Below the pieces are notes generated by a model. The model saw nothing but the letters and a program-made list of their open reading frames with translations. It made no database searches and was not told where the DNA came from. The translations under genes and the position numbers were made by a program. DNA of 64,000 nt from Ceratothoa steindachneri (Eukaryota > Arthropoda > Malacostraca > Isopoda > Cymothoidae): positions 66,468,460 to 66,532,459 of the forward strand of contig OZ018323.1 of assembly GCA_963969495.1 (NCBI GenBank), given 5' to 3'. Shown piece after piece: positions 20,456 to 32,022 of the stretch. Position 1 is the first letter of the stretch, and the number at the start of each line of letters is the position of its first letter.

Positions 20456-20609
20456 TTTGTGTAAAGCAATTAATGACGTCGCCCACTTCTTATAGCACTC
20501 TGGAGAACGTTCCTGTTCCCACCAGGTAAGATCAAGTTTCAGTCCCCAGTTTCTAGCGGATCTTAAAGATCCATTCCAAATTACTAACTACGTAGATCTC
20601 TCGCTGTTT
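20456..20609. other. Unique 150-bp island within the satellite
   Basis: Not satellite. It includes a plus-strand open stretch (MTSPTSYSTLENVPVP, about 20473-20525) that runs into CACCAG/GTAAGA at 20521-20532, a donor-like junction; the preceding acceptor would be a weak TAAAG. It ends in a T9 run (about 20606-20614). It could be a small retroposed or inserted fragment; identity unknown. Confidence 0.3.
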
Positions 20610-21063
20610 TTTTTTATATCGTAATTTGATATACTTTGAAGATCTTGATTTTATATAGTTTTCATATCTTGATTTAATATAGTTTTCATATACTGATATA
20701 AGATCCTTTTCAGATTTTGATTAGATATCGTTTTCAGATCCTGATTTAATATCTTCTTCAGATCCTAATTTAATATCCTTTTTTCATCTTGATTTGATAT
20801 CCTTTTCATATCTTGATTTGATATCCTTTTCATATCTTGATTTGATATCCTTTTTATATCCTGACTTGATACCCTGTTCATATTCTGATTATATATCCTT
20901 TTCATATCCTTAATAGATATCCTTTTCATATCTTGATTTGATATCTTTTTCATATATTGATTTGAAATCATTTTCATATTTTTATTTGATATCTTTTTCA
21001 GATCCACTTCTGATTTCTTTGTCATATCATTATTTGATATTTTTTCAGATAGAGATTTGATAT
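20610..21063. repeat. 24-bp satellite, right block
   Basis: The most regular part of the array is 20780-20870, where several consecutive GATTTGATATCCTTTTCATA units occur. The array ends where the second LINE copy begins. Confidence 0.93.
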
Positions 21064-24000
21064 CCCTGAAGGTGCTCGTGAGGCGATCTTTCGGGGATAC
21101 TAAAGCTGCCCGTCGCAAGGAGGAAAGCACCGAAGAGCTTCGGTTCCTACGCCCATAGCTAGGGCTAGGATGGGTTCCTCGGAAACAGTAGATCCTCCAA
21201 CGGAGGGACCCCTGTCGCCGAAGTTGCTCCGCCCGCCTAAGGTTTCGAGGGCAAGGGAGGAAAAGAGCTACATGGTGAGCCCGACCTCCCCCGATAAGTC
21301 CTCGAAGGCGACAGCGCCTTCAGCGCATTGTCCGGTAAACAGCGCCCATAGTTTTGCCTAAAGGAAGCATAGGGCCATTTCAGTGAGGGTCTTGTCTTCG
21401 AAGAGAACCCCCGCATCTCCTCCGAGATAGGCCATAAAGGGCAATTTTAAATCAATGGAATTGCCAACTGGGAGGAGCTGGAGAGGCTCGTCTCCTACCG
21501 TTCACCGTTAGCAATCTTTTTGTAGGAAACAATGCTGGGCGCGTGCACCCTGCCCACCCTCCCGCGGTATAAGGGTTTCGCGACTCTACCACCAGGTGAT
21601 GTCTGCCGGCCAGGAGGATGCTCCATTTACACCCAGCATGATGTCTCCGTTCTTCTATTTGCTTTGAATACCTCTTTTCACGCAATAGCTGTGCAACTGT
21701 ACCTGGATAAGAGGTGTACTGTTATTTCTGCGTACATTTCATCGTAACCGACTTCGACGCGTGGAACTTACACCGCACTGTGGCAGGATTGTCTAGGCCC
21801 TTTCTACTGCTTGGCGATTTGAAGGTTTAGACTCCCCCTCTGGGGAGACTACTCGATCAATCCCAGGGGTCAGGTCCCCGCTGACCTGATCGACGAGCTG
21901 GAGATAGGGGTCCTAAATGTGGATGAGTTTACACATCACTGCCCGAGAATCGCTCCATTTTCCTATATTGATCCATCCCTGTGCTCTCCGGATGCATAGC
22001 CTGGTTTTAGGTAGGAGGTAGTCGATGACCTTCATGGTAGTGAACATTTTCCCATTCAATATCATTTTCTGAACCGCTGCCACTTGAGATAGAATCCCTC
22101 GGTGGTGCTTAGCGCGGCTGCTTGGTCCGCATTTCAGGAAATGACTGATTTCACTGTTCAAGTCGAGGAGCTTAGATTGGTAAATGAGGCCTTTGAGTTA
22201 TTCTCTGGTAACCTCATCGCCAAGGACCTCGCTAAAATTCCTAGAACACCTGGCTTTTTTGCATGCCGACTGCATCCGTAGTGGTAGGCCAAATGTGAGA
22301 CTGTCTTCACACAGAAGCGTTATACCTACATGCGCTATAAGGCGGGAATGCGTGTTCTCAATTAACTGGAAGTCCCCTCTATCAGAGGTGTAAAAGCAAG
22401 TCAAAAGGGTTCGAGGCAAGCTATAGCAGGACTCCTCTCCTGTTCCTCAGGAGAATGGGGTGGCAATTTTGGACCCCGCGTCAGTGGCGGAGTCTTTCGC
22501 GACCGCTTTCTCTCCCCAGGAATCTCCTCTGCCAGCATTCAATGCACGTCGTGATATCGCTGAAGGCCGCCGACTGGACTGTATCTCCAGTGGCGGAGAA
22601 CCCTTCAACGACATTTTACATTGAGTGAGTTGCGTTCTACTCTCGCTTCGTGCGAGGACACCGCCCTTGGCCCGAACGATGTGCCATATAGCATGCTTTG
22701 ACACCTAGGGGATTGACGTATGGCCTTTCTGTTAGATTTGTTAAACGGGATATCGACGGATGTTATCCTCTCAGAATCCTAGGGAATTGCTAATGTGCTC
22801 GCTTTTCGCAAACCGGGGAGAGATCACACTACCCCTGCCAGTTTCTGCCTAATCTCTTTAGCTCCCTGGGTGTGCAAGTTGATAGAGTAATTGGTAAATG
22901 TTAGACTAGCCTTTTTCCTAGGCAGCGGAGGCAACATGTCTTCGCATGTTCCACTCCACATCAGATGCTATGCTCCGACTGGAAAATACAGTCTGCGAGG
23001 CCTTCCTTCGTAGATAGCACTACACTACGGTGTTTTTTCGATCTGGAGGAGGTCTATGATACCGCATGGCGGTAGGGTATCATGGAAACTTCACACAATG
23101 GGGACGAAGGGACGCCTCCAAATCTTTATCTTGGAGTTTTTGCGAGATTGATGATTCCACCTCCGGTTGGGGGGATGGCAGCCTTCTCTCACCCCATTGA
23201 GCAGGAAGAGGGTATCCCGAAGGAAAGTGGCCTCAGTGTCACACTCTTTTCTCTGAACATCAAAGGCATTAGTTTGGTGCTTCCGGAAGATATTCTCGCT
23301 GTGCTCTACGTGAAAGACCTTTCGATCTCTTTTGGTGAGGCCCAGATGCCAACTCTGGAGCGTCGACTCCAACAGGCATTGCATCTCATCTCTCGCTATG
23401 CCGAAGCGCACAAGTTTCGGTTTTCCTTCCCCGAGACTAAGGTGGGGCCGTTCTGCCGTCATCTATGGCTCCACCCCGCACAGACATGTTCCTAAAGGGG
23501 CTTCGCTTAGAAATGGTGGATTAGCAGCGTTTTCTTGGTCTTGTTTTCAACCAACGCTTCACCTGGGAGGTTTAAAATCGTAGCCTTTGGTTGTCTTGAA
23601 CCTGCACCATGGAGATTTTTCGTTCCGCAATGTTCAGCACTGAGGTTCTAATAAGGCTTTACTGACTTACTTTAATATCAATCCTCGGTCCGTTCGAAGC
23701 TTGATTACGGATGCGAGTTTTATGCATCCGCATCCCAGAGTGTATTACCGAAGGTGGACTCAATCTACCATATCGGTCTCCGCCTGGCGACCGGTGCCTT
23801 TCGTACGTCCCCATTGAGAACCTACTTATCAATGCTGGGGTGATGTTACTCGATTCTCGCTGTGTACAATGCATTATGCTCCTGTACTCATGAGCCCAGC
23901 GTCTGCCTCAGTCACCAACGGCTCTCCCTGCATCCACAGCCGATCTCGACGGTGTCTATGCCGCCGAGAGACGCCATTCATACCCTAAGTGCTTTGAGTT

Positions 24001-25126
24001 TAGGGCTAGGAAACTCTTTGAGAGCTCGATATAGCTCTTGGGCTGGTAACGCCTCTGGTTCTGCCCAGAACGCTTTGAGTTTAGGGCTAGGAAACTCTTT
24101 GAGAGCTCAATATAGCTCTTGGGCTGGTAACGCCTCTGGTTCTGCCCAGAACGCTACCCTGGAGGGTACTACCTTAGACTTTTTGTCGCCACGTCTATGC
24201 TACCAAAGCTTCCATAGCGCCGGGAGTATTACGTTCGGCCTTTTGGAGCCCACTCCGTGTCACGCTGGATCAGTATCAGTGTATACAGATGGGTCCTAGT
24301 CCCATGAAGGGTTCGGTTTGCACACCGTATTGACTCTGTTTGAACTCAGCACGGCTCTACCAAGCTGTGTCTATCTTCACGGTCAAGTTGGTTCCAATAC
24401 ATCTATCAGTACGGAAGATAACGCGTCGTGGCCAGTTCGGATACCGAATTGTGATCTATAGCGACTCACAAAGCGCCTTGAGTGTTCTCAGGACATTGGA
24501 ATCTCCACACCCCCTGGTTCTCGGTATCCGTGAAGCCATGGTCACCGCAAGCCCGGTGGAGGTCTAGATTATCATCCGCTGGTTTCCTGGACATGTGGGA
24601 ATATCGGGGAATGAACGCGCTGATGAGAGGGCCAACGACTCCGCGAGCACTGGGTGACCAGACCAGCGCTTGGCTCTTCCTAACACATACTACCTGGGAG
24701 GAATTCGGGCTGTTTAGTAAAGAAGATGGGAGACGGCTGAAGGGAACTTAAAGTTGCGTGCCATAGCGCTGCAACTGTTCCCACGGACCCCCACCCCCAA
24801 TGCCGCAAAAGCTTCAGGTCGCTTTATGTTGTCTTCGAATTGGAGACACTCGCGGTGCGCACCGCCATTTGATGGAGCTCTTGCCTATACTTTATTGCGA
24901 CAACGGCATTTTCTCCCAGATTATTCGGCACATTCTTGTTGAATGTCCCAGTCTGGGCGATCTTCGTGCTCATTACCTGTTCCTGTATCGGGACAGGTGG
25001 GGTTGCTACCGTTTTTTCCTTGTCTTGGGATGGGTTTGAGTACACAGACTTGCGGACTATCTGACTTTTTGTAGGAGGTTGGCCTCCTCAATTTTATTTG
25101 ACTCTGTTGTATGTCACATGTTCCTG
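21064..25126 (+). mobile_element. Second copy of the GC-rich LINE, 5'-truncated and heavily decayed
   Basis: Aligns with the full-length copy from near the end of ORF1 (about 12230) to the start of the 3' UTR (about 16390). Recognisable pieces are the ORF1 tail (21170-21360), endonuclease (21460-22050), RT (22730-23340), post-RT region (23380-24150) and RNase H (24270-24680: VYTDGS, YSDSQSALSVL, CWF/RWFPGHVG). Stops and frameshifts are everywhere, and the RT catalytic motif reads YVKD instead of YVDD. The 3' hairpins and poly(A) are missing because the copy is cut off by the CR1-like fragment at 25129. Confidence 0.9.
23991..24152. repeat. 81-bp tandem duplication within LINE copy 2
   Basis: GCTTTGAGTTTAGGGCTAGG begins at 23991 and at 24072. 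The units are almost identical and the duplication is absent from the other two copies of this region, so it arose locally after insertion. Confidence 0.9.
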
Positions 25127-25128
25127 CT

Positions 25129-25760
25129 CTGAATTACGCGTTGAGAGGGATTGCCTGATAAAAGATGCAACTCTTGTTACTTTATTTCTTTCTAATTGCA
25201 ACGCATTGACTGGAGAAATTTAATTTATTATCTATTTTAACTCCTAGATCGACCTGCTCTTTTACTTTTATAATCTCGGTGTCTTGGAGATAATATTTAA
25301 ATTTAGGATTATTTTTACCCAAGTGTAAAACGCCGCATTTGGAAGCCAGATTCGTTGCACCATTTAGTTAACATATTCAGGCAGTTTTGTAAACAGCTTG
25401 AGTCTTCCTTATCCTTTATTATCTGCCCAAGTTTAGTATCGTCCGCGAATGAATTTACTTGACAATTCATTCCAGCACCTAAGGTGTTTACGAAAATTAT
25501 AAAGAGTAGGAGTCCCAAAGCGGAACCTTGAGGAATTCCACTAGTTATCGGCAGCCAATCGGATGTCACCTCATTTTTGCTTACGATCTGTCAACCAATT
25601 TTTAATCCAAGTTATCGTTTTCTCATGGATATGCATAGCTTTTAGCTTTGAAAGGAGTATATTGAACAGGCGTTTATCAAAGGCTTTAGAAACATATAGA
25701 TACACCACATCGTAACTAGAACTTGAATCAACAGCTTTTGCTACATGCTCCTAAAATGTG
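25129..25760 (-). mobile_element. CR1/L2-like LINE fragment (RT), left arm of an inverted pair
   Basis: Minus-strand RT sequence with ITSGIPQGSALGLLLFIIFV and NSFADDTKLGQI, the block B and catalytic FADD motifs of CR1/L2-type reverse transcriptases. An 84-codon stretch (25315-25569) encodes the same peptide as 27068-27322 on the plus strand. Upstream RT sequence (AFDKRLFNILLSKLKA) continues to about 25755. The fragment lacks the LINE's 3' end. Confidence 0.8.
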
Positions 25761-26399
25761 ATCAGATTAGTGGCACAATAATAAAAAAATAAAAAAAGAA
25801 AGATGCTCAATTGAGCAAAAATGAAAACAAAGACTCGAATGCTAATGAATCATAACACACATCGCATCAGAAAGCAAAGTAAAAAACAAAAAGGAAAGCG
25901 TTAGCTAGGCAACCTGGCACAAATCATTAGCATCCTCACAATATCACATTCATGTATCATCCTACATTCACTCCCATCCCATCAACACACACACGTTTTA
26001 CACAATGTTTTCTATCTATCCTATTCTTCTCTACACATTCTAACTTTATGCTATCTTATCTGATATTATCTTATCTAGGCTTATTGATTAGTCCTTTGCA
26101 GACTTCTTGTCTTATCAAGTTATGAATTCACGGGGCAATTGATTAAATAAAGCGCCGTGTTCGGTGGATTTATCACAGGCTGTCCTCTTAAGTTGTAGAA
26201 TCGTGGTGACCAGAGGCACCAATTCAGCCGAAACTAGGGTGTGGCAATGTCATCAGCCCTTCCCCCCCTCCCTAGTTATTTATGTAATTATTTAAATGCA
26301 TTTAATATCTGCCTGTGCAGATTTTGTTTTGAAGTGTTTAAGGCAACTTGAGCTTTTTCAAATGCAGTCTCACTCCCTATCACGCCACTTTGAACACTT
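25761..26399. other. No recognisable feature
   Basis: AT-rich DNA between the two CR1-like fragments. I see no open frame longer than 60 codons, repeat or splice-flanked open segment. Confidence 0.5.
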
Positions 26400-26521
26400 A
26401 GGCTTCTGGCTTCTGACAGATTATAAAAGACAGTAGAGAAAGTGGTGAGGTAAGGGAAAGTGAAAATGTGACTTGGGCACTAATGATGTTCCGAACATCA
26501 TTAGTGCCCAAGTCACATTTT
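26400..26521 (+). repeat. Dispersed repeat copy ending in a perfect palindrome
   Basis: ACAGTAGAGAAAGTGGTGAG and AAAGTGAAAATGTG resemble the interior of copies at 5783 and 34530. The 3' part is the perfect inverted repeat at 26463-26521. Confidence 0.4.
26463..26521. repeat. Perfect 28-bp palindrome with 3-nt loop
   Basis: Arms 26463-26490 and 26494-26521 are exact reverse complements; the loop is CCG. Arm sequence includes GACTTGGGCACTAATGATG. There are no mismatches over 28 pairs. Confidence 0.95.
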
Positions 26522-27047
26522 AGATGGACAGAGAAATTTCATAAATTTATTTTATAAAAGTACCTTTTCCCTTTTACCCTGAGACCTAGGGTATGGCGGT
26601 TGCCACACCCTGCCACACCCAATTGACGCCACTGGTGGTGACATAATCGATTGGTTCTCAATTGCTAACCCAAATCAGTACATCCATTTATCGTAGATCG
26701 TCGAATTTGGTTGTTAAATCATGTCGCATTTGGGTTGATACTCAAAATAGAGTTGGTCCTAATTAATTTATTTCTCTATCGGTAGTTATATTTGCATCCC
26801 CACCCCCCCTCAGTGGGTATTATCCCTTCTGGAGTAATCATCACTGCCCCTTTTTATTCAGATTACGGCTTTGTAGAGTTTAGATTTCATCTCCTTTCCT
26901 CAGTTATTCGCTTTCTTCTTGTAGTTACGGAGCAGAGGGGATGTCACAGTTCTTTCCTCGGTCTGATGCTGTGATTTCTACGCTCAGTTTCGAATTTATT
27001 TAATAGTTGGGGTTTTTTTGCCCTTCTTGAATGGGTTGGATTTTGAC
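26522..27047. other. No recognisable feature
   Basis: Sequence between the palindrome and the right CR1-like arm. A 60-codon open frame at 26792-26974 shows no known motif. Confidence 0.45.
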
Positions 27048-27985
27048 AGATCGTAAGCAAAAATGAGGTGACATCCGATTGGCTGCCGATAACTAGTGGA
27101 ATTCCTCAAGGTTCCGCTTTGGGACTCCTACTCTTTATAATTTTCGTAAACACCTTAGGTGCTGGAATGAATTGTCAAGTAAATTCATTCGCGGACGATA
27201 CTAAACTTGGGCAGATAATAAAGGATAAGGAAGACTCAAGCTGTTTACAAAACTGCCTGAATATGTTAACTAAATGGTGCAACGAATCTGGCTTCCAAAT
27301 GCGGCGTTTTACACTTGGGTAAAAATAATCCTAAATTTAAATATTATCTCCAAGACACCGAGATTATAGAAGTAAAAGAGGAGGTCGATCCAGGAGTTAA
27401 AATAGATAATAAATTAAATTTCTCCAGTCAATGCGTTGCAATTAGAAAGAAAGAAAGCAACAAGAATTGTATCTTTTATCAGGCAATCCCTCTCAACGCG
27501 TAATTCAGAGACGATGTTGGAACTATACACGTCATTAGTCAGACCTATTTTAGATTATGCTGCTCCCTTCTGGTCTCCACGATTAACTAGAGATGTAAAT
27601 ATAATCGAACAAGTACATCGTCTTTTTTCCCTCGAACATAGAAGGAAAAGGGGTGAACAAATAGAAACATATAAATTATTGATAAATCTGCCCGATACTG
27701 CAGAAAACTTTTTTACTTGACAGGCGTGTCAGCGACGCGAGGACACGACAAGAGAATGAAGAAGTGGAAATTTAAAACATCAATGGGAAAATTTGCCTTC
27801 AACAACCGCATCGTTCAAGTCTGGAACAATCTCCAAACACAGAATTTATGAAGACGAAATTCGATCAATACTTAAAAGAAAATAAAGTTAAAATAGCTTA
27901 CAATTATTAGAGGGGGTTCCACCTAATTTAGCCTTATTCTTAATGAGCTCTTATGGCTCCCTATAGGTGCCAATAAATTGTTTGT
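27048..27985 (+). mobile_element. CR1/L2-like LINE 3' half, right arm of an inverted pair
   Basis: 5'-truncated at 27047, directly after TTTGACAG. It carries the same RT block as the left arm (SGIPQGSALG, FADDTKLGQI at 27068-27322). After a frameshift come the C-terminal CR1 blocks (SLVRPILDYAAPFWSPR, 27436-27720). The 3' UTR ends GCCAATAAATTG followed by TTTG units (about 27968-27990), a short-repeat tail typical of CR1/L2 elements. The frame is broken at 27322, 27503 and 27718. Confidence 0.85.
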
Positions 27986-27999
27986 TTGTTTTTGTGTGT

Positions 28000-29975
28000 A
28001 TTGTTTTTTTAAGCTTATTTCGCTTGTTTGCAGTGCGTGTTTTTTTGTTTTTTCCTATTAATATATTTTTTCTTATATTCTGCATCGGGTTTCTCATTTG
28101 ATTGTCTAGTAGGTAGACATTTTCGGTTTGTCTTGTTTAGATTATACATCGGGTTTCTCATTTGGTTGTCAATTTCGGTTTGTCTTCTTTAGGTGTGGTT
28201 ATATTATATATATTGGTAATTTGGTCTTCGTTCTATAAATATCTTTGTTTAGAGATCGGAATGATGTCCGTTAATGTGCTTTTTAGACTTCCGTCGAATC
28301 TCCGTTTGTATCGAGTCCGGCGGATCTCGCTATCCGGCACGGTGAATCGGTTTATTTCGTTTTGCGGTTATATTTTTTATATTTTTCCATATATTTGGGG
28401 CGCGGTTTTGTAAGATTGTTTAGAGGTTTTATTTCAGTTCTTGTGTGGAGTACTTCTGGTGGTATATAGTCCTGTATTCTTGAGTTCGTGATAAATCTTA
28501 TCGCCTTGTTTTGTACTCGTTGGATTTTTATTATTTGTGAGTTGCTTAGCGTATTTAGCAGTATTATCGAGTACAGAAGCTTTGGACGGACTAAGACCAA
28601 ATATAGTTTCCTTTTGTTTTGGGATGAAAGATTACTAAATCTGTACAGCGCTGACAAAGTTATTTTTGCCTCGGTGATTGATGGGAGGTATACCCAGTTG
28701 ACGTCAGTTTTAGACCGAGGACACGTCCTTATGTGGAGTATGGGTATGCCTCTCCATCTACTCGTACAGCGGCTGTTTTGCTTCTGTTTATTGCTATAAG
28801 TTTGAACTTGTCTTTGTTGGTTTTTATTTTGTTCCTTTTCTTGTAGTCGTTTAAGCTTTTTATCTCCCTTGCTGTTCTTTGGGCAATATCTCTGGGATTC
28901 TGCCTTTCGCTGGGGATTATCAGTGTGATGTCATCCGCTAATTGGATGTACATCGCGCCTTCCTCGATTGGAAGTGGAAGGTCCCTCGTGTATACGCTAT
29001 ATAACGTTGGAGAGAGGCATCCTCCTTGAGGGACACCTGCTTGTAAGGCGAATGAGACACCCGTTCCGCCGTTTATATGGAGTGCTGCCTTTCGTTCGGC
29101 CAGGTAGTTGCATAACGTTTTGCACAGGTTTATTTCCAAATCAAGGTTACAGATTTTGACTTTTAAACCAGGCAACCACACCTTGTCGAAGGCTTTAGCA
29201 ACATGGCGGAGTATTAGATCTACTCTGTTGCCTCGCGCTGTTTCCGTAGCGATTTTCTCTGTTATGATCGTAAGCGCGGTGTCCGTTCCTCGCTTGATCC
29301 TGAACCCGTGCTGTTGTGGGTTGTAGAGGTTGTTATGATTAAGGTGTTCAATTAACCTTTCATTTAGGAGCTTTTCAAAGTGTTTGCCTAGAAGCTCCAA
29401 TAGCAATATCGGGCGGTAGCCTTCGACTTGATGTTTTGGTTTGCCCGGTTTCGGTAGGAAGATCATCTTCACCGTTGTAAATGCTTGGGGAAAGTACCCA
29501 ATATAAAGGCAGGCATTGAAGATCCTCACTACCGACTTATGTATGTTTTCTGGAGCATTAATTAGATGTGCCTTCGTTATGCCACTTGGACCTGGTGCTT
29601 TTTGCTTGAACTATTTTATGGCTGATAAGTATTCAGACATTGTAAAGGGCCTCCCTTTCCCCAGGGTGGCTGTCTCTTTCTTCGTCGATGCGTCTGAATG
29701 GTATTAGACGTTCTTGTTGTACTACTATGGTTCGTAAGATATCTTCCTCGTAATTCATGTCATAATCTTGGTTTTCTTCAGGAGATATAGAAAATGTTTT
29801 TTTTTCCAGTGCCTTTGGAAGTGTTCTTAGAGTTCTTGCTGTTGCACTTCCTGACCTTGTATTTTCAGTTTTATTCTCTCAACTAGTTGTGATCCTCGTA
29901 ATTTCTTGTACTCTCTCCAGAATTTCCTCGGACCATCTCCTTGGCGGAATAAAAAAGACAGTTAGAAGAATAGAA
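28000..29975 (-). mobile_element. Jockey-like LINE fragment with RT
   Basis: The minus strand carries a linker (RRWSEEILERVQE, about 29930), then an RT from 29529 to 28729. Its blocks are IFLPKPGKPKHQVEGYRPI, QHGFRIKRGTDTALTIITEK, AKAFDKVWLPGLK, AGVPQGGCLSPTLYSVYTRD and YIQLADDITLI. The usual FADD reads LADD. C-terminal pieces at 28657-28352 (VLVRPKLLYSIILLN, RVQNKAIRFITNS) follow after a frameshift. 5'-truncated near 29975; the 3' end is not clear. The clade call (Jockey or relative) rests on motif style only. Confidence 0.75.
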
Positions 29976-30019
29976 AGTTGCCAAAGGAAATTGATCGAGG
30001 CGAAATATACCATGGTATT

Positions 30020-30023
<4 letters not shown>

Positions 30024-30069
<46 letters not shown>
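30024..30069. repeat. (TA)n microsatellite
   Basis: Uninterrupted TA dinucleotides immediately left of the Penelope terminal hairpin. Confidence 0.95.
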
Positions 30070-30073
<4 letters not shown>

Positions 30074-30108
30074 AACTGAATCACGAAAATAAGGAACGTG
30101 AGGAATTT

Positions 30109-30251
30109 ATGAATAACGTTAAAGCCACGAGGAAAATGAAACAATGGAGAACTGCGAGGCCTTTCGACTAATGGTCCTTTACTAAGCAGACCATTAGTCG
30201 AAAGGCCTCGCAGTTCTCCGTTGTTTCATTTTCCTCGTGGCTGTAACGTTA

Positions 30252-30257
<6 letters not shown>
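30109..30257. repeat. Long terminal hairpin (68-bp arms) of a Penelope-like element
   Basis: Left arm 30109-30176 and right arm 30189-30257 are reverse complements with about two mismatches and one indel. The 12-nt loop is CTTTACTAAGCA. The arm block ATTAGTCGAAAGGCCTCGCA recurs at 32509-32528, on the far side of the element. Penelope-like elements often carry inverted or partly tandem terminal repeats (pLTRs); the fit is good but orientation and ends are not resolved. Confidence 0.75.

Positions 30258-30286
<29 letters not shown>
30255..30286. repeat. (TA)n microsatellite
   Basis: Second TA run, immediately right of the hairpin. Confidence 0.95.
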
Positions 30287-30287
<1 letters not shown>

Positions 30288-30613
30288 TAAAATAACTCAA
30301 TGGCGAGTTATGGTATATGATAGTGAAACCACTATATAGGAGCCAAAAGTTTAATTTACGAGACTAGTTTCGTTATGTAGTTTATCATACCCTATTCAGT
30401 CGTATACTGAGAATGTGATTGTTACAAAAGTCTATAAATAGCGTACAGATCAGAAAAAAAGAAAACAAAGAAACACAAAACGGGGGAAAAAGGTCATTAA
30501 TCAGGGGGTGTGAGTCTAAGATCGTTGACTAAGATGTTTACGATGAGGTTACGGGAATGGGGGCTGCATTTCAATTGCCCATCTGACAAATTAAAATTAA
30601 GAATTTCTGCTAT

Positions 30614-30949
30614 TCATATAAATTCTATTTTTCTTTTACGGAAATCTTTACAATTATATATGATTTGTGCCTTTGAATAGTCAATTTGGTGGTTGAAATT
30701 GCTAATATGATTAAAAATAATAGATGTGGTACTGCCTCGTCTGACATCCCCTTTATGTTCATAAATTCGTTTTGTTAAGGTTCTTCCGGTCTCTCCTATG
30801 TAGAATGAGAGACAGTTTGTAGAGCCACACGGGATTAAATATACACCTGCTTCATTTGGCTTTTTCACGGGCCTGGTCGAAGGGAAAGATTTAAGGATAG
30901 AAAAAGGGTATTTAAATCTGGTTAGGTCTGAAGAAATAAATTTGTTCAC
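30614..30949 (-). pseudogene. Penelope-like GIY-YIG endonuclease domain
   Basis: A nicking endonuclease used for target-primed insertion. Motifs: GVYLIPCGSTNC (the GIY part), FYIGETGRTLTKRIYEHK (the YIG part, with the catalytic-type Arg context) and GDVRRGSTTSIIFNHI further on. The frame is open for 111 codons, but it is detached from the RT by stops and frameshifts, so the element is inactive here. Confidence 0.8.
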
Positions 30950-31556
30950 TCCTTTGAGGATGGGAGAAAAAGGGAAGGATAGACACTTCGTATTACTTTG
31001 TTTTTATCCTTGGGACGGTAATGAGTAGATTTTGCTTTAGATAAACTTTTGTTGATCACGTGGAGGGGATAATTTAATTCAATGAAGCTGCAGGTTATAT
31101 ATGTAATCTCGTCTTGTAGAAAGCAAGGGTCACATAATCTTAAGTGCTCTCAAAAACATACCTGATGCAACGGCTCGTTTAATGTTAATATTATGATGAG
31201 AAAAGAAATGGATATAAGAGTTAGAATGGGTTGGTTTTCGGTACACAGTGAAGCTAATTTGTCAATTACTAACAATTTTTACATCAAGAAAGGATATACA
31301 ATTATCTTTTTCACACTAATTTAAAATTGATAGCGCGATGGAGGTCGTTAAGATTTTTAAGGAAATTGTCAAATAAGTTTAACTATTTATAGGCCAAATC
31401 GATATGACATCATCTACATACCTATACCATACAACATTATGATGGGGAATCACAGAAGGGAGTAATGATACTTCGAAATGTTCCATAAAAAGGTTACATA
31501 ATATGGGCGATAAAAAATCCATATTGCTGATAAACACATTGTCCGTAACACAAAGT

Positions 31557-31800
31557 TTAACAAGATTTAATTTTATTTTTGCCTAGAGGAAGGTTTAATT
31601 CTTGATTATCTAATACCTTACATATAACATTAAGAGCTTCGTTCACTGGAACATTAGTGAACAGGCTGTCGACATCGAAGCTTACTAAGCGGCTTCCTTT
31701 TATGTCGATTTTCTGAAATTTTTCAATGAAATCAGAGGAATGGATTCTGTGTGAAGGAGAGGTCAATCCAAAGCGTCAGCAAGATGGGATGCTAACCACT
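31557..31800 (-). pseudogene. Penelope-like reverse transcriptase fragment
   Basis: Contains IDIKGSRLVSFDVDSLFTNV, matching the LVSFDVxSLFTNVP block that carries the first catalytic Asp of Penelope-type RTs. Only this part stays open; the flanking RT is shredded by stops. Confidence 0.7.
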
Positions 31801-32022
31801 TCGAGAGTTTGTATGCATGGGAGTCAATACACGATATGGGTTTTTGATAGACCATACATACGGGGAAGTGATGAGTTGGTAGGTTTAAAACGATGAAGAA
31901 GGTCTGAGTTGGATAGTTTGGGCAATTTTGTGAGTTTTGTTGAAGACCCTTGTATTACAAAAATGTTCAATAATGACCTTAAAGATAAAATTACTGACCT
32001 AATTAATAATTAATTTTTCTAC

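Larger units (their letters stand above)
30290..31990 (-). mobile_element. Penelope-like element body (decayed)
   Basis: Penelope-like elements couple a telomerase-like RT to a GIY-YIG endonuclease. On the minus strand RT sequence lies around 31557-31800 (SRLVSFDVDSLFTNVPVNEA). Broken sequence follows, and a GIY-YIG domain ends the element (30614-30949). The 3' UTR (30290-30605) holds AGTTTCGTTATGTAGTTTAT-type sequence. Most of the RT cannot be read through. The 5' side runs into tandem units at 32023-32460. Confidence 0.8.
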
